Source: Leptobrachium leishanense (taxonomy: Eukaryota; Chordata; Amphibia; Anura; Megophryidae). Taken from it: DNA of 64,000 nt. The position numbers and the translations under genes were made by a program. The stretch is taken from contig CM019065.1 in assembly GCA_009667805.1 (NCBI GenBank), forward strand, positions 150,882,101 through 150,946,100. The letters run 5' to 3'. The notes under the pieces were generated by a model. The model ran no database searches. It saw only the letters and a list, made by a program, of their open reading frames with translations, and was not told the DNA's origin. Shown one piece after another: positions 34,717-47,466 of the stretch (position 1 is its first letter; every line of letters starts with the position of its first letter).

Positions 34717-35761
34717 CAGGGCCGGCGCTAGTGTAATGCGGCACAGGCGGCCACCTTACTATCTGGCTTCCTGACAGTTTGTGGGGGCGGAATTCCCCAG
34801 CCCCGAGCGCCGCCATCTTGGTCGGCTGGGGAGTCCCGGCGCAGCGCACGAGGCCGAACCACCTGACCAGCGCCGTGCGCGATCTCGCGAGAACGCAGCT
34901 GCGCTGGTCATGTGGTTCCCGCCCGGCGAGCGGCAAAGCTGCATCATGTCAACGGCCACTTGCCACCATGAGGAATGCCAGCGGAGCCTGGGGGGCCTGG
35001 CAGCAGGTGAGAGCTGGGGGCAGATATATCCATATGTGAGCTGGGGGCAAATATCTCCATATCAGCTGGGGCAATATATACCCATGTAATCTGGGGGCAA
35101 ATATATCCATGAGTTGGGGGCGAATATATCCACATGTGATCTGGGGGCAAATATATCCATGAGTTGGGGGCAAATATATATATATCCATGAGCTGGGGAC
35201 AAATATATCCACATGTGATCTGGGGGCAAGTAAATCCATGAGTTGGGGGCAAATATATATATATCCATGAGCTGGGGAAAAAAGATCCATGAGTTGGGGC
35301 AAATATATATATATATCCATGAGCTGGGGGCAAATAAATCCATGAGCTGGGGGCAAATATATCCAAGAGTTGGGGGCAAATATATCCATGAGTTGGGGGC
35401 AAATACATCCACATGTGATCTGGGGCAAATATACCCATATGAGCTGGGGGCAAATATTTCCATATGAGCTGGGGCAAATATCTCTATATGAGCTGGGGCA
35501 ATATATAACTATGTAATCTGGGGCAAATATATCCACATGTGATCTGGGGCAATTATACCCATATGAGCTGCGGGCAAATATACTTATATGAGCTGGGGGC
35601 AAATATACTTATATGAGCAACCCTAGTGTGTGTATATATATGTGTATATATAGAGATTATCATGGCACCTCTATCCTGATTGGCTTGACATGACACGGAT
35701 GGGGGGGGGGCACCAAAATGCACCTTCGCCTGACTAGATAAAAATGCTTGCCCCGGCCCTG
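34717..35761. mobile_element. hAT-like non-autonomous element (1045 bp)
   Basis: Short inverted ends CAGGGCCGG and CCGGCCCTG with a perfect 8-bp target duplication CCTATATA at 34709-34716 and 35762-35769. An 8-bp duplication with CAG-type ends is the hAT signature. The interior is a GC-rich segment and a minisatellite (35010-35625). No transposase. Confidence 0.88.
35010..35625. repeat. Minisatellite (CTGGGGGCAAATATATCCAT)
   Basis: More than 20 variant copies of a unit of about 23 bases, with a higher-order alternation of GAGTTGGGGGC and GTGATCTGGGGC units. The long open frames on both strands here are by-products of the periodicity. Confidence 0.9.
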
Positions 35762-35769
35762 CCTATATA

Positions 35770-36228
35770 ACATGTGCTTTGTGAAAATAAAACGGTTTTG
35801 TGTGTACATTTTAATTTAGTTAGTGGATTCCTGTCCAGTGCGGTGAGAAGCAAACGTAATGCAGTGTAGACACGCTGCGAGGCAGAGCGGAGTGAAGTCA
35901 AGCCTGCAAAATGTTTGCTTCTCTTCGCTTCGCTACGCTGTGCGTCGCTACACGCTCACTGTGTCTCAGCCTTTATTCCCGCATCGCTAGCTTACCGAAT
36001 CAGTTTGTATACTTGTTACTGACCCTGCTTGTTCTGAGGACCCGATCTGTTGCCGACTTTGCCTGCCATTTGACTATTCTCTCTGTGTATTCCCTGCCTG
36101 TTCTGTTTGCTTCCTGTTGCTACTGGTGTGTGCCGATTTTCACCATATACAGTAGCGCAGTACAAGTGCCTAAACATTGCTGACCCGGTTTTGTTATAGC
36201 TGCTGATGTAACTGAATAGATCGGGGAT
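35770..36228. other. No gene seen
   Basis: A short frame at 35911-36183 has no recognisable features. No repeat boundary found. Confidence 0.35.
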
Positions 36229-36540
36229 CTCTTCTGCATTACCAAAACCTCCACCACTGCACTCTTCCACAATACCTCAGAGGGGTTACGGTGTGAAGGC
36301 ACTTGCTGCCACCAAAGGCAAAATATTTGGGAGCACTGACACCTATACCAGATTCATATCATTTTAATATTGGACCGCAGGGTCCAACCCTGCACTCTTC
36401 CACAATACCACAGAAGGGTTACGGTGTGACGGCACTGTTGCTGACACTAAAGGCCCAATTTTAAAGCACCTATTGTTACTTTCATCCAAAGCCTGCATAA
36501 GTTTCACCATAATTTAGCCAAAAAAATCACTAAACTTGTT
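36229..36540 (-). mobile_element. Fragment of the hAT-associated 125-bp repeat
   Basis: Two inverted copies of the unit found at 59425-59790 (CACTCTTCCACAATACC, GGACCGCAGGGTCCAACCCT), followed by the shared TAATTTAGCCAAAAAAATCA. It is the opposite orientation of the repeat at 58860-59800. Confidence 0.7.
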
Positions 36541-36833
36541 CTGCGTGTCATCATGTTTAAACGTGATTTGAAGTCAACCCAGACACATTATATATCCTTT
36601 TTTTTCGGCAGGCTCGGCAGATTCATAATATATCATTATTATATGTTTACGTCATGTCCTGCCTGAATATTATAACAAAAAATGCAATAAAATTTATCTA
36701 CAGCCTGTAAATTGATTTTTTTTCACATTTTATCAACCGAGCCTTTGCGGGTATTACAGTATATTCTACGGGGTGCGCTTGTTAAAAAAAATAGAAATGG
36801 GAACAAGTTAAATTTTTTGGGGGGGGAAATTAA

Positions 36834-37636
36834 CAGGGTAATTCAAAGAGATCCAAATTGCAGGAGAAAGGTAACCGAACGCTGATTTTCAGCGTTTGGT
36901 TACCTTTCTTGGCCATTCAGCTATCCAGAGAGAGCAGGCAATTCGCTAAATCCTGGCGAATTGCCTGCACATACGGTGCCTGTTCGGTGCCTGTTCGAGG
37001 ACAGTGAAATCCCCATGAAAAAGCACTGATTCAGCTATTCAGAGAACAAAAACCAGCAGTGAAAGGTTCCCGAAATGCCCTGCCATTCGGTGGTTTCATT
37101 CGGCAGATTTATTCAGGCGAATCCGATAGGCTTCAATGTTAAAAATATTCCGGTTTTAATTCAATATCTAATAAACCATTCATTATAAAAATTTCTGTAA
37201 CAGCCCTTTTTATTATCATTCCTTGGACCTCATATGTAAATTTCAGACATTTTCGCTCAGTAGTTTCTTTGCAAACAGCGTTTCACTTTTCACACATTCA
37301 AGCAAACTGTTTTGCTAATTTATTCACTTCACTCGTCTGCGGTGTCGGCTTTTTCCGGCGGCTTTGCTGCGTGTGATTGGCTCCTGCTCAGGTTTTTCCG
37401 TGGTTTTCGGTGGGTTAATCCAGATGTTTTTACTGGTTTTCAGCGTGCATTCGCCAGGTTTTGCGGTTAGTTTTGTTGGGTTTGCGGCGGCCTTTCCCTG
37501 CAATTCGGGGACGCTGTGGTGCTAGCTGGATACACCGCAGGGTCGCAGAAATGGGATCGGCAAAATGAACTGAATTGAAGAGAACGAAAAGTCACCGAAC
37601 GTGCGGTGACTTTTCGATTCTCTTTGAATAACCCTG
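36834..37636. mobile_element. CAGGGTTAT-type MITE nested in the TTAA element (803 bp)
   Basis: Ends CAGGGTAATTCAAAGAGAT and ATTCTCTTTGAATAACCCTG. Subterminal hairpins at both ends (AACCGAACGCTGA/TCAGCGTTTGGTT; AAAGTCACCG/CGGTGACTTTT). The host repeat copy at 52133-53304 gives the empty site, which fits a TA duplication. Confidence 0.88.
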
Positions 37637-38294
37637 TATGTGATTTTTAGCAAACCCCCCATAGAAAAATCATTAGTGCAGCATCATTGTTCACATTATA
37701 ATTGAAATGGGAACAATATTGCTGCATTAATAAAAATAACACACACAAAAAAGACATATTATTTTATATTATTATTTTTATTTTTATAATTTTTTTCTTA
37801 ATTTGAACATGGTCATGTTTAGTATCATTGGAAAGGCCATGGTCTGGCCCTCTGACCTCTATGACCCTCTAGCTGCCACCGATCAGGAGATATGGGGTTT
37901 CAAAGGAACCCCCTATCTCCACCATGGGATTGCCTTAGGAAATCCCCAGGCAGCTAGGGGTTTCCCGGCTAACTGATGTCATCGCCATGCGTGATGACGT
38001 CAGATCACGAGGGGAGACCCGGAGGTGGAGCTGCCATCTAAGATGGTGGCCCCCACCAAAACTAGGCCGGGATCCAGCGCCGATTGGCGCATCACAGTCT
38101 GGCAGCTCAGGGGTTAAAGACAGGCATCGCTTGAAAAGTGCCTGTCTTTACCTTCTACCTCCTCCCGATCGGGAGGGAGAGGGATCTGAAAGGTCATTAC
38201 GCCGGGAGGGGCTTTAAAAGCAGCATCTGACTTCAAGGAAGTCAGAACACTGCGGGACTCTGGAGGAGAGAGGTGAGTATCCTTGGCAGCTCCT

Positions 38295-38372
38295 CGCAAG
38301 TGGATGACGTGTGGGGAACGTCCTCCGCATACAGCGGGAGACTCCTAGGATGTTCCCCACACGTCATCCACA
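38295..38372. repeat. Subterminal hairpin of the TTAA element
   Basis: GTGGATGACGTGTGGGGAAC pairs with GTTCCCCACACGTCATCCAC around a partly paired loop containing CCGCATACAGCGG. The same hairpin, diverged, is at 52145-52215. Confidence 0.85.
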
Positions 38373-38408
38373 GTGAAGGGGTTAAAAGGGATATGCATGT
38401 CTAGACAT

Positions 38409-38930
38409 TTAACCCCTTCACTGCTGAACCATTTCTTCTCTGTGTGCTGAGCTAATTTTTACCGCTTTTGCTCATCAGGTTTAAACGCGATTTGAAGTCA
38501 CGTTTTCGTATACAACCCAGACATGTTATATATCCTTTTTTTCTGGCAGACTAGGCAGATTCATAATATATTATTATATCAAATAAAATTTGAATTTTCA
38601 ATCATCTACAGAGTGTAGTTTTTTTTTTCACATTTTATCATCCGAGCCTTTGTGGTTATATTTTCTATGGGGTGCGCTTGTTAAAAAAAATTAGGAATGG
38701 GGACTCGTTACATTTTTTTGAGGGGGGAAATTAGGTAATTTAGCACACACCCCTATAGAAAAAAATTGTTAGTGCAGCATCATTGTTCACATAATTGAAA
38801 TCTGAACAATATTGCTGCATTAATAAAAACTACACACCAAAGAAAACACGTTTTTTTTTTTTTTTTACTTTGAACATGGTCATGTTTGGTAGCATTCGAA
38901 AGGCCATGCTCTGGTAGGGGTGTTTCTTCA
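38409..38930. mobile_element. piggyBac-like MITE, 3'-truncated
   Basis: Starts TTAACCCCTTCACTGCTGAA and follows the family sequence up to GGCCATGCTCTGG, then stops. It lies 24 bases after the previous copy. Confidence 0.8.
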
Positions 38931-40105
38931 GCTCCCACTTCCTGAATATTCGCCTCCTCCCCGCCCACTACTCCAGCCAGCAAAGCGCCACACGAACTAG
39001 CACAAGCCTTGCACCTGAAACCCTGTGCACGCTCAGGACCTCAGACTGGGGAAACTGAGTACTGAATATTAGCATCTCTGCAACTGTGAAAGCAAGAGTC
39101 ACCCGCTGACTCGCTCACACACTCACGCACTCAATCCCTCACCCACTGACACGCTCACTGCGCTCTTTCATGGTTTACTATACCCACTGTCTCACTCAAA
39201 TGCCCTCACACAGTCACTCACTCTCACACTCTTTCTTGTGCTGTCTATCTCTTGTGTGCGCTCTCTCACTGCACCTTTTTTCTTGCGCTTTCTCTTGCTT
39301 TCTTTCTCTTTACCTTTTCTTGCTGTGTCTCGTTTTTGTTTTTTACTGTTCTTCTCTCTGTTGTCTCTTTTTCTCCCTGCATATATTGATTTATTTCCTT
39401 CCATGTAGCTGTCAGTGAAAGAGATAGAGGCTGGAATGACACTTAGCCAGCCCCGCCACTGTGCAGGCAGGTGGAGCAACTTAGTCGCACATGCTCAGTG
39501 CTTTTTTTTATGCATCCCTAGGAAGAATTACTGATTGGTGAGCTCAAAGGGCCTCCTGAGGTGGGCATGGAAAACACCAAGAAAGAAAAGCAGGTAAATA
39601 TGGAAAAAGAAAATCATATTTACTTGCTTTTTATTCCTGCCTAATGACACTACTGACTCATTCAAAAGGCATTGCATGTTTTTAAAGGAAAACTAACAAA
39701 GCATGCATGTCCCTTTAATGACAGTTCAGCAAGTGCTGTTTTTTAATCTACACCCAAAGGACTCAGGAGTTCTTCTCGTAAAATCATGCTTTGGGCCTTT
39801 CTATGTAGGTGTGTGCACAAGGAAGTGTGGGTTGCCATGTTTAATTATCAATTATCTTTTTATGTTTCTTCAGAAGCCACAATCATTTTAGAAAGATGAA
39901 GTTTGACAAGCTCAGATGAGCAAACTCAATTACACAATCCAATGATGTAAAGATTCACAAACACAAATGACATCAGATAAGCAATATTTGAAAAATATGT
40001 TGCATGGAAAATAAAATTATATTTCAAATACCCATGGTTATTTTCCAGCAGAGCTGGTATTATGGAGATGCTAAGATTGAAAAAGACACAAGTCATTGAG
40101 ATTTA
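38931..40105. other. No gene; CT-rich simple sequence
   Basis: A pyrimidine-rich, CTCACTCAC-type simple repeat occupies about 39085-39400. The frames there are compositional. Nothing else is recognised up to 40105. Confidence 0.5.
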
Positions 40106-40442
40106 GGCTGGCGTCAGACGAGCTTATTTGAAGAGCGGAAGGAACGTCCATGAGAGTGGACGTTCCTTCAACTCCACGTCCGTCTGGCCACCTCGCTGAG
40201 CACACTTAGTGCACTCAGCGCTGCAAGGCTCGATCCTCGTATGGAGGATTGCGCTTTGCAGCTCCGTCAACGTGTGTCCTAGCGCTTCGAAAGAGAGGGC
40301 TGCTGCACGGATGCAGCACAGAGGCTGTTTCGCACGCAATTCGTGCGTGCGCATCAACGTGTGGCTGGCGCAGAGTCTCAATGCTGCAACAGACGCCAGA
40401 AGGCAATACGGGCATACATAGTGCGCTCGTCTGATGCAAGCC
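40106..40442. mobile_element. GGCT-type MITE, diverged (337 bp)
   Basis: Ends GGCTGGCGTCAGACGAGC and GCTCGTCTGATGCAAGCC. Short internal palindromes. Flanks are TTTA and TTTG. Confidence 0.65.
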
Positions 40443-41035
40443 TTTGGGGCACCTTTTACAACCTAACCCCTATAGTAATGACTAGACTCCTAATATCAGG
40501 GAGTTGCTTAAGCACACCAACAATGGCACTCTGGTGAGCCATGTGCAAGATCTCAATGACATGGTTTTGCTGTCCAGTGAGAACTATTTGTTCACTGTGT
40601 TTTCACTGTGTGCTTTGCTGCAAGAGGGAACAGTTGGTAACTGTGAGGTTTTGCAGCCTTGTTGGAATAGCATGGGTGCTGTTAGCATTAATGTTATACA
40701 CAGTGGCTCACTTGTAAATGCTAATGTCACTAATGGAAATGGGGCTCCACTTTGGTTACATTTGTGTTTTTCAACTCATGTCCTGAAAAAAGGTCTACTG
40801 TGCCACTTATAAATATAGCAAGAAGGATGGAGGAAACGATAACAAACTGAAAAAACACCTATCACACAGTTTGTTTTTCGTCAATCCTCCTCATGTGATC
40901 TAAAGGTTTATTTACACAAATGTATTTAGACATGTGCACAGCGTTTTGTTTTTCTCATTTAGTTTCATTTTGGATTTTTTCGTCCCATTTTTTTTGTTTC
41001 AGGTCATTTTAATCAGTTAAATTTTTTGAGGTCGT
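40443..41035. other. No gene; end is an AT-rich repeat
   Basis: No supported gene in 40443-40920. From about 40925 (TTAGACATGTGCACAGCG) an AT-rich repeat related to 53400-53815 begins; it is split by the L1 and resumes at 48421 (TTCGTAATTTCAG). Confidence 0.45.
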
Positions 41036-41052
41036 TAATTATTTTACAATGA
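41036..41052. repeat. Left L1 target-site duplication
   Basis: TAATTATTTTACAATGA, identical to 48404-48420. Confidence 0.93.
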
Positions 41053-41201
41053 TGGGGGGCGTGGCTAGCCGGCAACATGAGCAGCCGCATGTTCTGAGAG
41101 CTCTGTGTGCGGCGCTCGGTTTTCCCAATCCAGCGGCTACTACAAGGGGCATCCAACCTCAACTTACCTCCCTCGGGGTCCTAACACCCTACTGAAGCAG
41201 G

Positions 41202-42157
41202 ATGGCCCCTCCAAAGGCCCAGCGGCAACTCGAAGGGACACGGACCAGCCGATCTGAAAAAGGCTGCAAAATCCAAGATGGCGGCTCCCCGATCTCGGGC
41301 TCCTCTATCTCTGGCCTGGATTTAGAGGAACAGGATGCGGATCTCCTCTCTAACACGTCCCCAGCATCTGAGAGGGCAATGCATGATATGCTCCAGGGAC
41401 TCCGCGCTACCCTCCAGGCTGACTTCAAAGAGGCGCTGCAGGAGCTGCGCCGCGATGTTCAGGATCTAGGTGAGCGCACTGACAATCTTGAGACCAAATC
41501 TGACGATATTTGCCTGGCTCATAATGACCTTTGGACAGACACCAGAATCTGCAAATAGCTCATGACGCGCTGGCTACAAAAGTTGCTGACTTAGAGGACC
41601 GCTCGCGCAGAAACAACATGCGGATCCGTGGTGTCCCGGAGGCGGTGATCCTGGCTGACCTTCCGGCATATCTCATGGAGGTTTTCCAACTTCTACTCCC
41701 CTCAGCCTCCCTCCAGGACTTACTCCTAGACCGCGCTCATCGACTGCCCAAAGCGAAACATCTTTCACCGGATGTTCCCCGAGATGTTATTGTATGAGTT
41801 CACTTTTATCATATTAAGGAGTCCTTAATGTCTGCGGCTAGAAAAGGCCCAACCTTGCCTGCTCCGTATGCTACCTTGCTATTGTTTGCGGATCTATCAG
41901 CGACGACCCTAGCGAAAAGGCGTGAATTCCTTCCCTTGATGAAGCTCCTGAGGAACCACGAGGTGGCTTACAGATGGGGTTTCCCGACCAAATTGCTGAT
42001 ATGGAGAGAAGGGAGGCTACATGCTATCACCAACATCCCGTTGGGCATGCAACTCCTGCAGGAATGGGGGTTTGTGAAGGAGTACACCCCTCCTCGCGTG
42101 GTAACGACATCTCCACTTAAGGTTTCGCCAGAGTGGCACCGCGTCAAGCCAAAATGA
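41202..42157 (+). pseudogene. L1 ORF1 (RNA-binding protein), broken
   Basis: L1 ORF1p binds L1 RNA as a trimer. The N-terminal coiled-coil region runs in one frame to about 41530 (MLQGLRATLQADFKEALQEL), then a frameshift leads to the conserved VADLEDRSRRNNMRIRGVPE, the RNA-recognition domain typical of L1 ORF1p. A TGA stop at 41795-41797 follows, and the same frame continues as the C-terminal domain (REFLPLMKLLRNHEVAYRWG) to 42157. One frameshift and one stop. Confidence 0.88.
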
Positions 42158-45100
42158 ACGGCGGCCCTGTGTCTGGGCCTATATCGTTCTCCTCTGCCCA
42201 GCTGGTCCCGGCTGATTTCAGCTTCTTCTACGCTGTTGGGAAGACCCACTACTTAATAGAGAACCGAGCTCCCTCACCCCCTGTTGGTGGCTCATACTTG
42301 ACACGATCTTATTGATCTGGATATTTTCCTTCCCTGGTACGCCAGGGATATCCCCTGTGGGTGTTTACTCCCCTGAGTTTCTACCTCGCATTTTTCACCA
42401 CGGCGAGTTACACCTCTTCACACTGCGGGCTCGCAGTGTTTTTTTTTGTTACTGTATTTTTCTAATTTTTTCCTATTTCGTCCTCTCTTTTTATCTTTTT
42501 TTTTTTTTTTTGGTTCATCTGGTCCATTATTCCCTCCAGTTCTCCTGTTGTACGGGTCCCTTGGAGGACGTAAGCTTCTTACAAATGGGAGACTACCTGC
42601 ATTGTGGGGGTGGGAAGGGACGGAGACGCTCACCAACTGGTGTTTCCCAATGTATGTCATCTTTAAATTTGATTGATGAGTTCCCCTGAACTGAAATTTT
42701 TCTCCTTAAATGTTAGAGGTTTGAATGTTCCTTTTAAAAGACATTGTCTTTTCCGAGATTTGCATAAGTATAAACCTGCGATAGTGTGCTTACAGGAGAC
42801 ACATTTTCGATCTCACGATGCCCCCCCGTCTTCGGTCTCAGATGTACCCTGAAGCCAATCACTCTATGTCTCCAACCAAATCAAGAGGAGTCTCCATCCT
42901 CTTCCATAGAGATTGGTTGTTTCAGGTTGCATCTCAACACCAGGACAAGGAGGGGAGAATGTTGATATTGACTGGCTCTTTAAATGATGTTCCGGTGACT
43001 ATTGTTAATTTGTATTTCCTGAATGTTATTTCCCCAGTTGCAGTTCCTCAGGAAAGCCCATAAAAAAATTCAGTCTCTTAGCCAAGGCGCTGTGTATATC
43101 TGTGGTGACTTTAATATGACTCCCTGCCCCATGGTTGATTGCCAGTCCTCTGGAGGTCGCCTCCCCTCTCAAAAAGCGAAGTCTCTTGGCCGACGCTTCA
43201 CTGATTTCCTGCAATCTGTCGACCTGTATGATGTCTGGCGCATCTCCCACCCCCAGACTAGAGATTACACTTTTTTTCCCCAGGTGCACTCCTCCTATAG
43301 CAGAATTGATTTATGCCTTATACACCGGACCATGGTCCACCATCTCTTAGATGCTCAAATAGGACCCATGACATGGTCTGACCATGCTCCTTTGATTCTT
43401 TCTTTCCGTGCTCACTTTCCGGCTCGAGGTATGGGCTCGTGGTGTTTAAATGATTCATTAATTGTGGACCCGGCTGGGAGGGATGGGGCAGCATCGGTTC
43501 TTGAGGATTACTTCAGATTGAACACTTCGGAGGAGGTGGCGATTTCCTCTGTGTGGTCAGCCCACAAAGCGGTTATCAGGGGTCACTTCATTAAACAGGG
43601 GGCTTATAGAAAGAAACAGTATACTCTTAAAACATTAAATCTCTTACGACAAATCTCCTCCTTAGAATCCCAAAATAAGAATAAGCCGACCCCATCGATT
43701 GCATCTCAATTGCTTTCCTTGCGGAGGGAGTTGGAGCACTTAAACCTACAGGCTATGGAACGATCCCTACGCAAACTAAATTACACTTCCTATACCCAAG
43801 GTAACAAGGCGGGAAAGTTACTGGCCTCTAAACTCAGGGCTAGACGCGTTCAAACTAAAATCACCCATATTGAAAGCTTAGGGGACAAATAGTGCGTAAT
43901 CCAGCGCTGATTGTCTCGGAATTTGCCGACGATTATAGCTCCCTTTACAATCTCAAACTTGACTCGGCCATTTCACCACCCTGCTCAGCAGAGATATCCA
44001 CCTTCTTAGCAGAAGCGTATTTGCCGACATTACTGCCCCATCAGCAAGCTGACTTGCTGGCCCCTTTCTCTGAGGAAGACGTCTACAAAGCGATCCGAGC
44101 TCTCCGAAAGGTAACGCGCCAGGCCCTGATGGATTATCTAATCTTTATTATCAAAACTTCGCCTCCCTCCTGGTCCCTACTCTGACAGCCTTATTCAATA
44201 ACATTAAAACCACTGGCCAGAGATGCTCCTGGCCACCGTAGTCACACTCCCTAAACCTGGCAAGCCCCCCACTCATTGCGCGAATTTTCGCCCCATCTCC
44301 CTACTAAATGTTGATATTAAACTTTATGCAAAATTATTGGCCTCGCGCGTCGCGCCCCTGCTCCCTAAATTGATTCACCCGGATCAGACAGGATTTGTAC
44401 AGGGGAGGCAGACGTGTGATAATACACGTCGCTTGTTCGATATAATATACCTAGCTAATCGTTCTGGACCCCCGGGCTCCTACTGTCTTTAGATGCAGAA
44501 AAAGCGTTTGATCGCATGCACTGGGGCTTCATGCGCCAAATGTTGGAGGCCTTTCAATTTCCCGCCTTGTTTATCCAAAGTGTTATGGCTCTGTATTCCA
44601 CCCCCTTGGCAAAGGTGTTAAGCATGGGATTTTCGTCCCCTACTTTTCCAATTACGAACGGCACTCGTCAAGGTTGCCCCTTATCCCGCTAATTTTTGTC
44701 TTGGCATTGGAACCGTTGGCATCTCATATTAGATTGAACACATTTATATCAGGCCTGCCTACACCGGCAGGCAAACAGAAACTCGCTCTATTCGCAGATG
44801 ATATCCTCCTATACTTATCCACCCCAGAAACCTCACTCCCCCCTCTTTTTAATTTACTTGAGAAATATGGTTGGCTATCCTACTATAAAAATAATGTTGG
44901 TAAGACTCAGGCCCTCCCTTTGCATATTCCTGGTCCCTCACTGGTTGATCTTAAAACTCAATACTCGTTTGACTGGCGTTCGGAATCTATTAAATATTTA
45001 GGTATTTTCCTAACGAAAAATAGGAGCTCCATCATTAAGCATAATTATCTCCCTCTCCTGCAATCTATTGAAAAACAACTGCAATCATGGCACTCGGGGG

Positions 45101-45833
45101 AACTCTCCTGGCTGGGCCGCATGGCCTCCTTAAAAATGTCAATCCTCCCGCAAATCCTTTATTATTTTCGCAATGTTCCGATCTTTCTCCCAGCACATAT
45201 CCTCCTACGTCTGCAGAAATGCTATTTGCCCACATCTGGAAACGCAAGCCCCCTAGAGTTTCGGCTACTACAATTACAACTCCGAGAGAGATGGGTGGCT
45301 TTGGCTTCCCTGACTTGTTGAGATATTATAGAGCTTCCCTATTAGCCCAATTATTAGCTGCGCTGCACTCCTCAGAACCTCCTTTATGGCTGCGCCTGGA
45401 AAATGCCGTTATCGCTCCTAATTCTATTCATGACTTTAGGTGGTATGACCCTCTCCCTAGAAGTAAACTGGAAGGGATACTTCCCTCCTCTTATCTCTCG
45501 GTCCTGACCTGGCGCCACTGGGGTAGACCGCTATTAAAACCATTTCGGCTGCTCAGTTTTGCACCTCTTAGTTTTTTAAGTAGATTGTCCCCTGACCTAA
45601 ACCTTGCCTCCTGGACGCTTCAGGGAGTGACCCTTGTCCAAAACCTTCTCGCTCCAACCTCTATTAAACCGTTCCCAGACTTGGTACAAGAATTTGGTAT
45701 TCCCCTAAACGAACTCTTTACCTACCTTCGTATTAAACATATATTGTTAACGCACAGGGTCAGGGCGATACCAGACAAGATATGACAGCTTTCCACAGGC
45801 TATGCTTGGGTAAAAAAAACTTACGGAAACCAA

Positions 45834-47466
45834 AATGAGTCACTGGCGACTGGATACATACCCAAGCTCTGGAAGACTGCAAGAGTGGTACCTATCCATA
45901 AAAGTGGTGACAGTACTTTGGTATCCAACTACCGTCCGATATCGTTGCTCCCTGTAATGTCAAAAGTCTTGGAAAAATGTGTCTACACACAATTACGTGA
46001 TTATTATCAATATTGGAACTACTTAACCCGGATCAATCAGGCTTTCGTCCAAATCACTCAACTACAACCGCCCTTTTAAAAGTCTGCAATGATATCCAGG
46101 CTGGGATGGAACAAGGAAACCTAACTGAGCCATCTTCCTTGATTTTGCCAAGGCCTTTGACACGGTAGACCATGGCATCTTGTTAGAAAAACTTAAAAAC
46201 TCTGGCATTGGTGATCGCACGCTAACCTGGTTTCAATCATAAGTATCCGGCCGATCACAATATGTGTCAATTTCTCTCAGCTCCTCCCTCCCGCTCCCAG
46301 TCACTTGCGGTGTACCCCAAGGCTCAATACTAGGCCCCCTGCTATTCACAATATTCATAAATGATCTGCCCAACGTCTGCAAAGCCTCAACTGTACATAT
46401 GTACGCAGACGACACTGTGATCTATACCAGCAAACCAAATCTCCCGCAGCTGGAGGCCGTGCTGCAAGAACAATTCACAGAGGTAGAAAAGTGGATCAAA
46501 AACAACAAACTTTTTTTAAATACTGACAAAACTGTAACGATGCTCTTTGGAACAGCACCTAAACTACACAAATTGCAAAATCCCCATCTATGTGTTGGGA
46601 CAAAATCAAATGGCATGCTGACCACAGTCACTTCTCTCAAATATCTAGGTATGTGGTTGGACCCTAAATCTATCCTTTGGCCCCCACATCGAAAAACTCT
46701 CATCTAAACTTTACCCCAAACTAGGTGCCCTGTACAGAAACAAATCCTGCCTGAGTCCCGCGGTAAGAAAGCAGAATGTACAGCAAATGCTTATGCCGGC
46801 TATTGATTACAGAGATGTAGTGTATGCAGCCGCCCCGCAAACACACCTTCATAAACTTACTACATTGTATAACTCATTCTGCCGCTTTGCGCTACAATGT
46901 AACTACATGACCCACCATTGTGACATGTTAAAAGAGCTAAACTGGCCATCGCTGGAATCCAGACGCACCCTTCACCTTTCCAGCCTGGTGTTTAAGAGCA
47001 TCTCTGGGAAGCTGCCACCCTACCTGAATAGACTGTTTCCCCCAGCAGCTCCCTCAACCTATAACCTCCGATCCAGGACCAGCACCTTACTTGCTATACC
47101 ACAATACAAAAAGACAGTGGCTCGGTCCTCATTTTCCTATAGAGCACCACAATTATGGAATAACCTCCCAGACACCATCAAATCTTCCCCCAGTCTTAAG
47201 TCACTCAAAAGCTCCTTACTAACATACCTCAATACAGAATGCACCTGTAAACATGTAACCTAGTGACTATATTTCCTACATATTTTTCTGTTAATCTGTA
47301 TATTTGTGTTGTTTTTTTCTTAATATCTTGCATTGTATTGCTTTGTATTTCTGTAACTGTAACACTTCAATGTTCTTGAACTCAGGACATACTTGAAAAC
47401 GAGAGAAATCTCAATGTATCCTTCCTGGTAAAATGCTTTATAAATAAATAAATAAATAAATAAATA
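45834..47466 (+). mobile_element. Nested L2-type LINE, 5'-truncated
   Basis: Starts within the RT domain and ends with the L2-type tail GAGAGAAATCTCAATGTATC then TCCTGGTAAAATG and a TAAA microsatellite. It splits the L1 ORF2. Same family as the antisense copy at 49055-50978. Confidence 0.9.
45836..47263 (+). pseudogene. L2 reverse transcriptase, frameshifted
   Basis: Motifs in order: KSGDSTLVSNYRPISLLPV, FLDFAKAFDTVDHGIL (shifted), CGVPQGSILGPLLFTIFIND, HMYADDTVIY with an intact catalytic YADD box, and the C-terminal ESRRTLHLSSLVFKSISGKL. It lacks the endonuclease and has three or more frame changes. Confidence 0.9.

Larger units (their letters stand above)
36541..38385. mobile_element. piggyBac-like MITE, long copy with nested MITE
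   Basis: 5'-truncated (starts inside ATCATGTTTAAACG) and ends CAGTGAAGGGGTTAA at 38385. The family interior is interrupted at 36834-37636 by another MITE. Near the right end, 38295-38372 forms a long hairpin. Confidence 0.8.

Noticed and set aside
34944..35602. Long minus-strand frames with a repeated HGYICPQ-type peptide
   Set aside because: They follow the minisatellite period and occur in several frames on both strands; no start context or domain.
35911..36183. 90-aa frame with hydrophobic stretches
   Set aside because: No splice, promoter or similarity support; composition alone explains it.
39170..39418. 82-aa Ser/Cys/Leu-rich frame
   Set aside because: It lies in CT-rich simple sequence.
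41202..42157. Host gene encoding a coiled-coil protein
   Set aside because: The motif order and position before an endonuclease-RT frame identify L1 ORF1.
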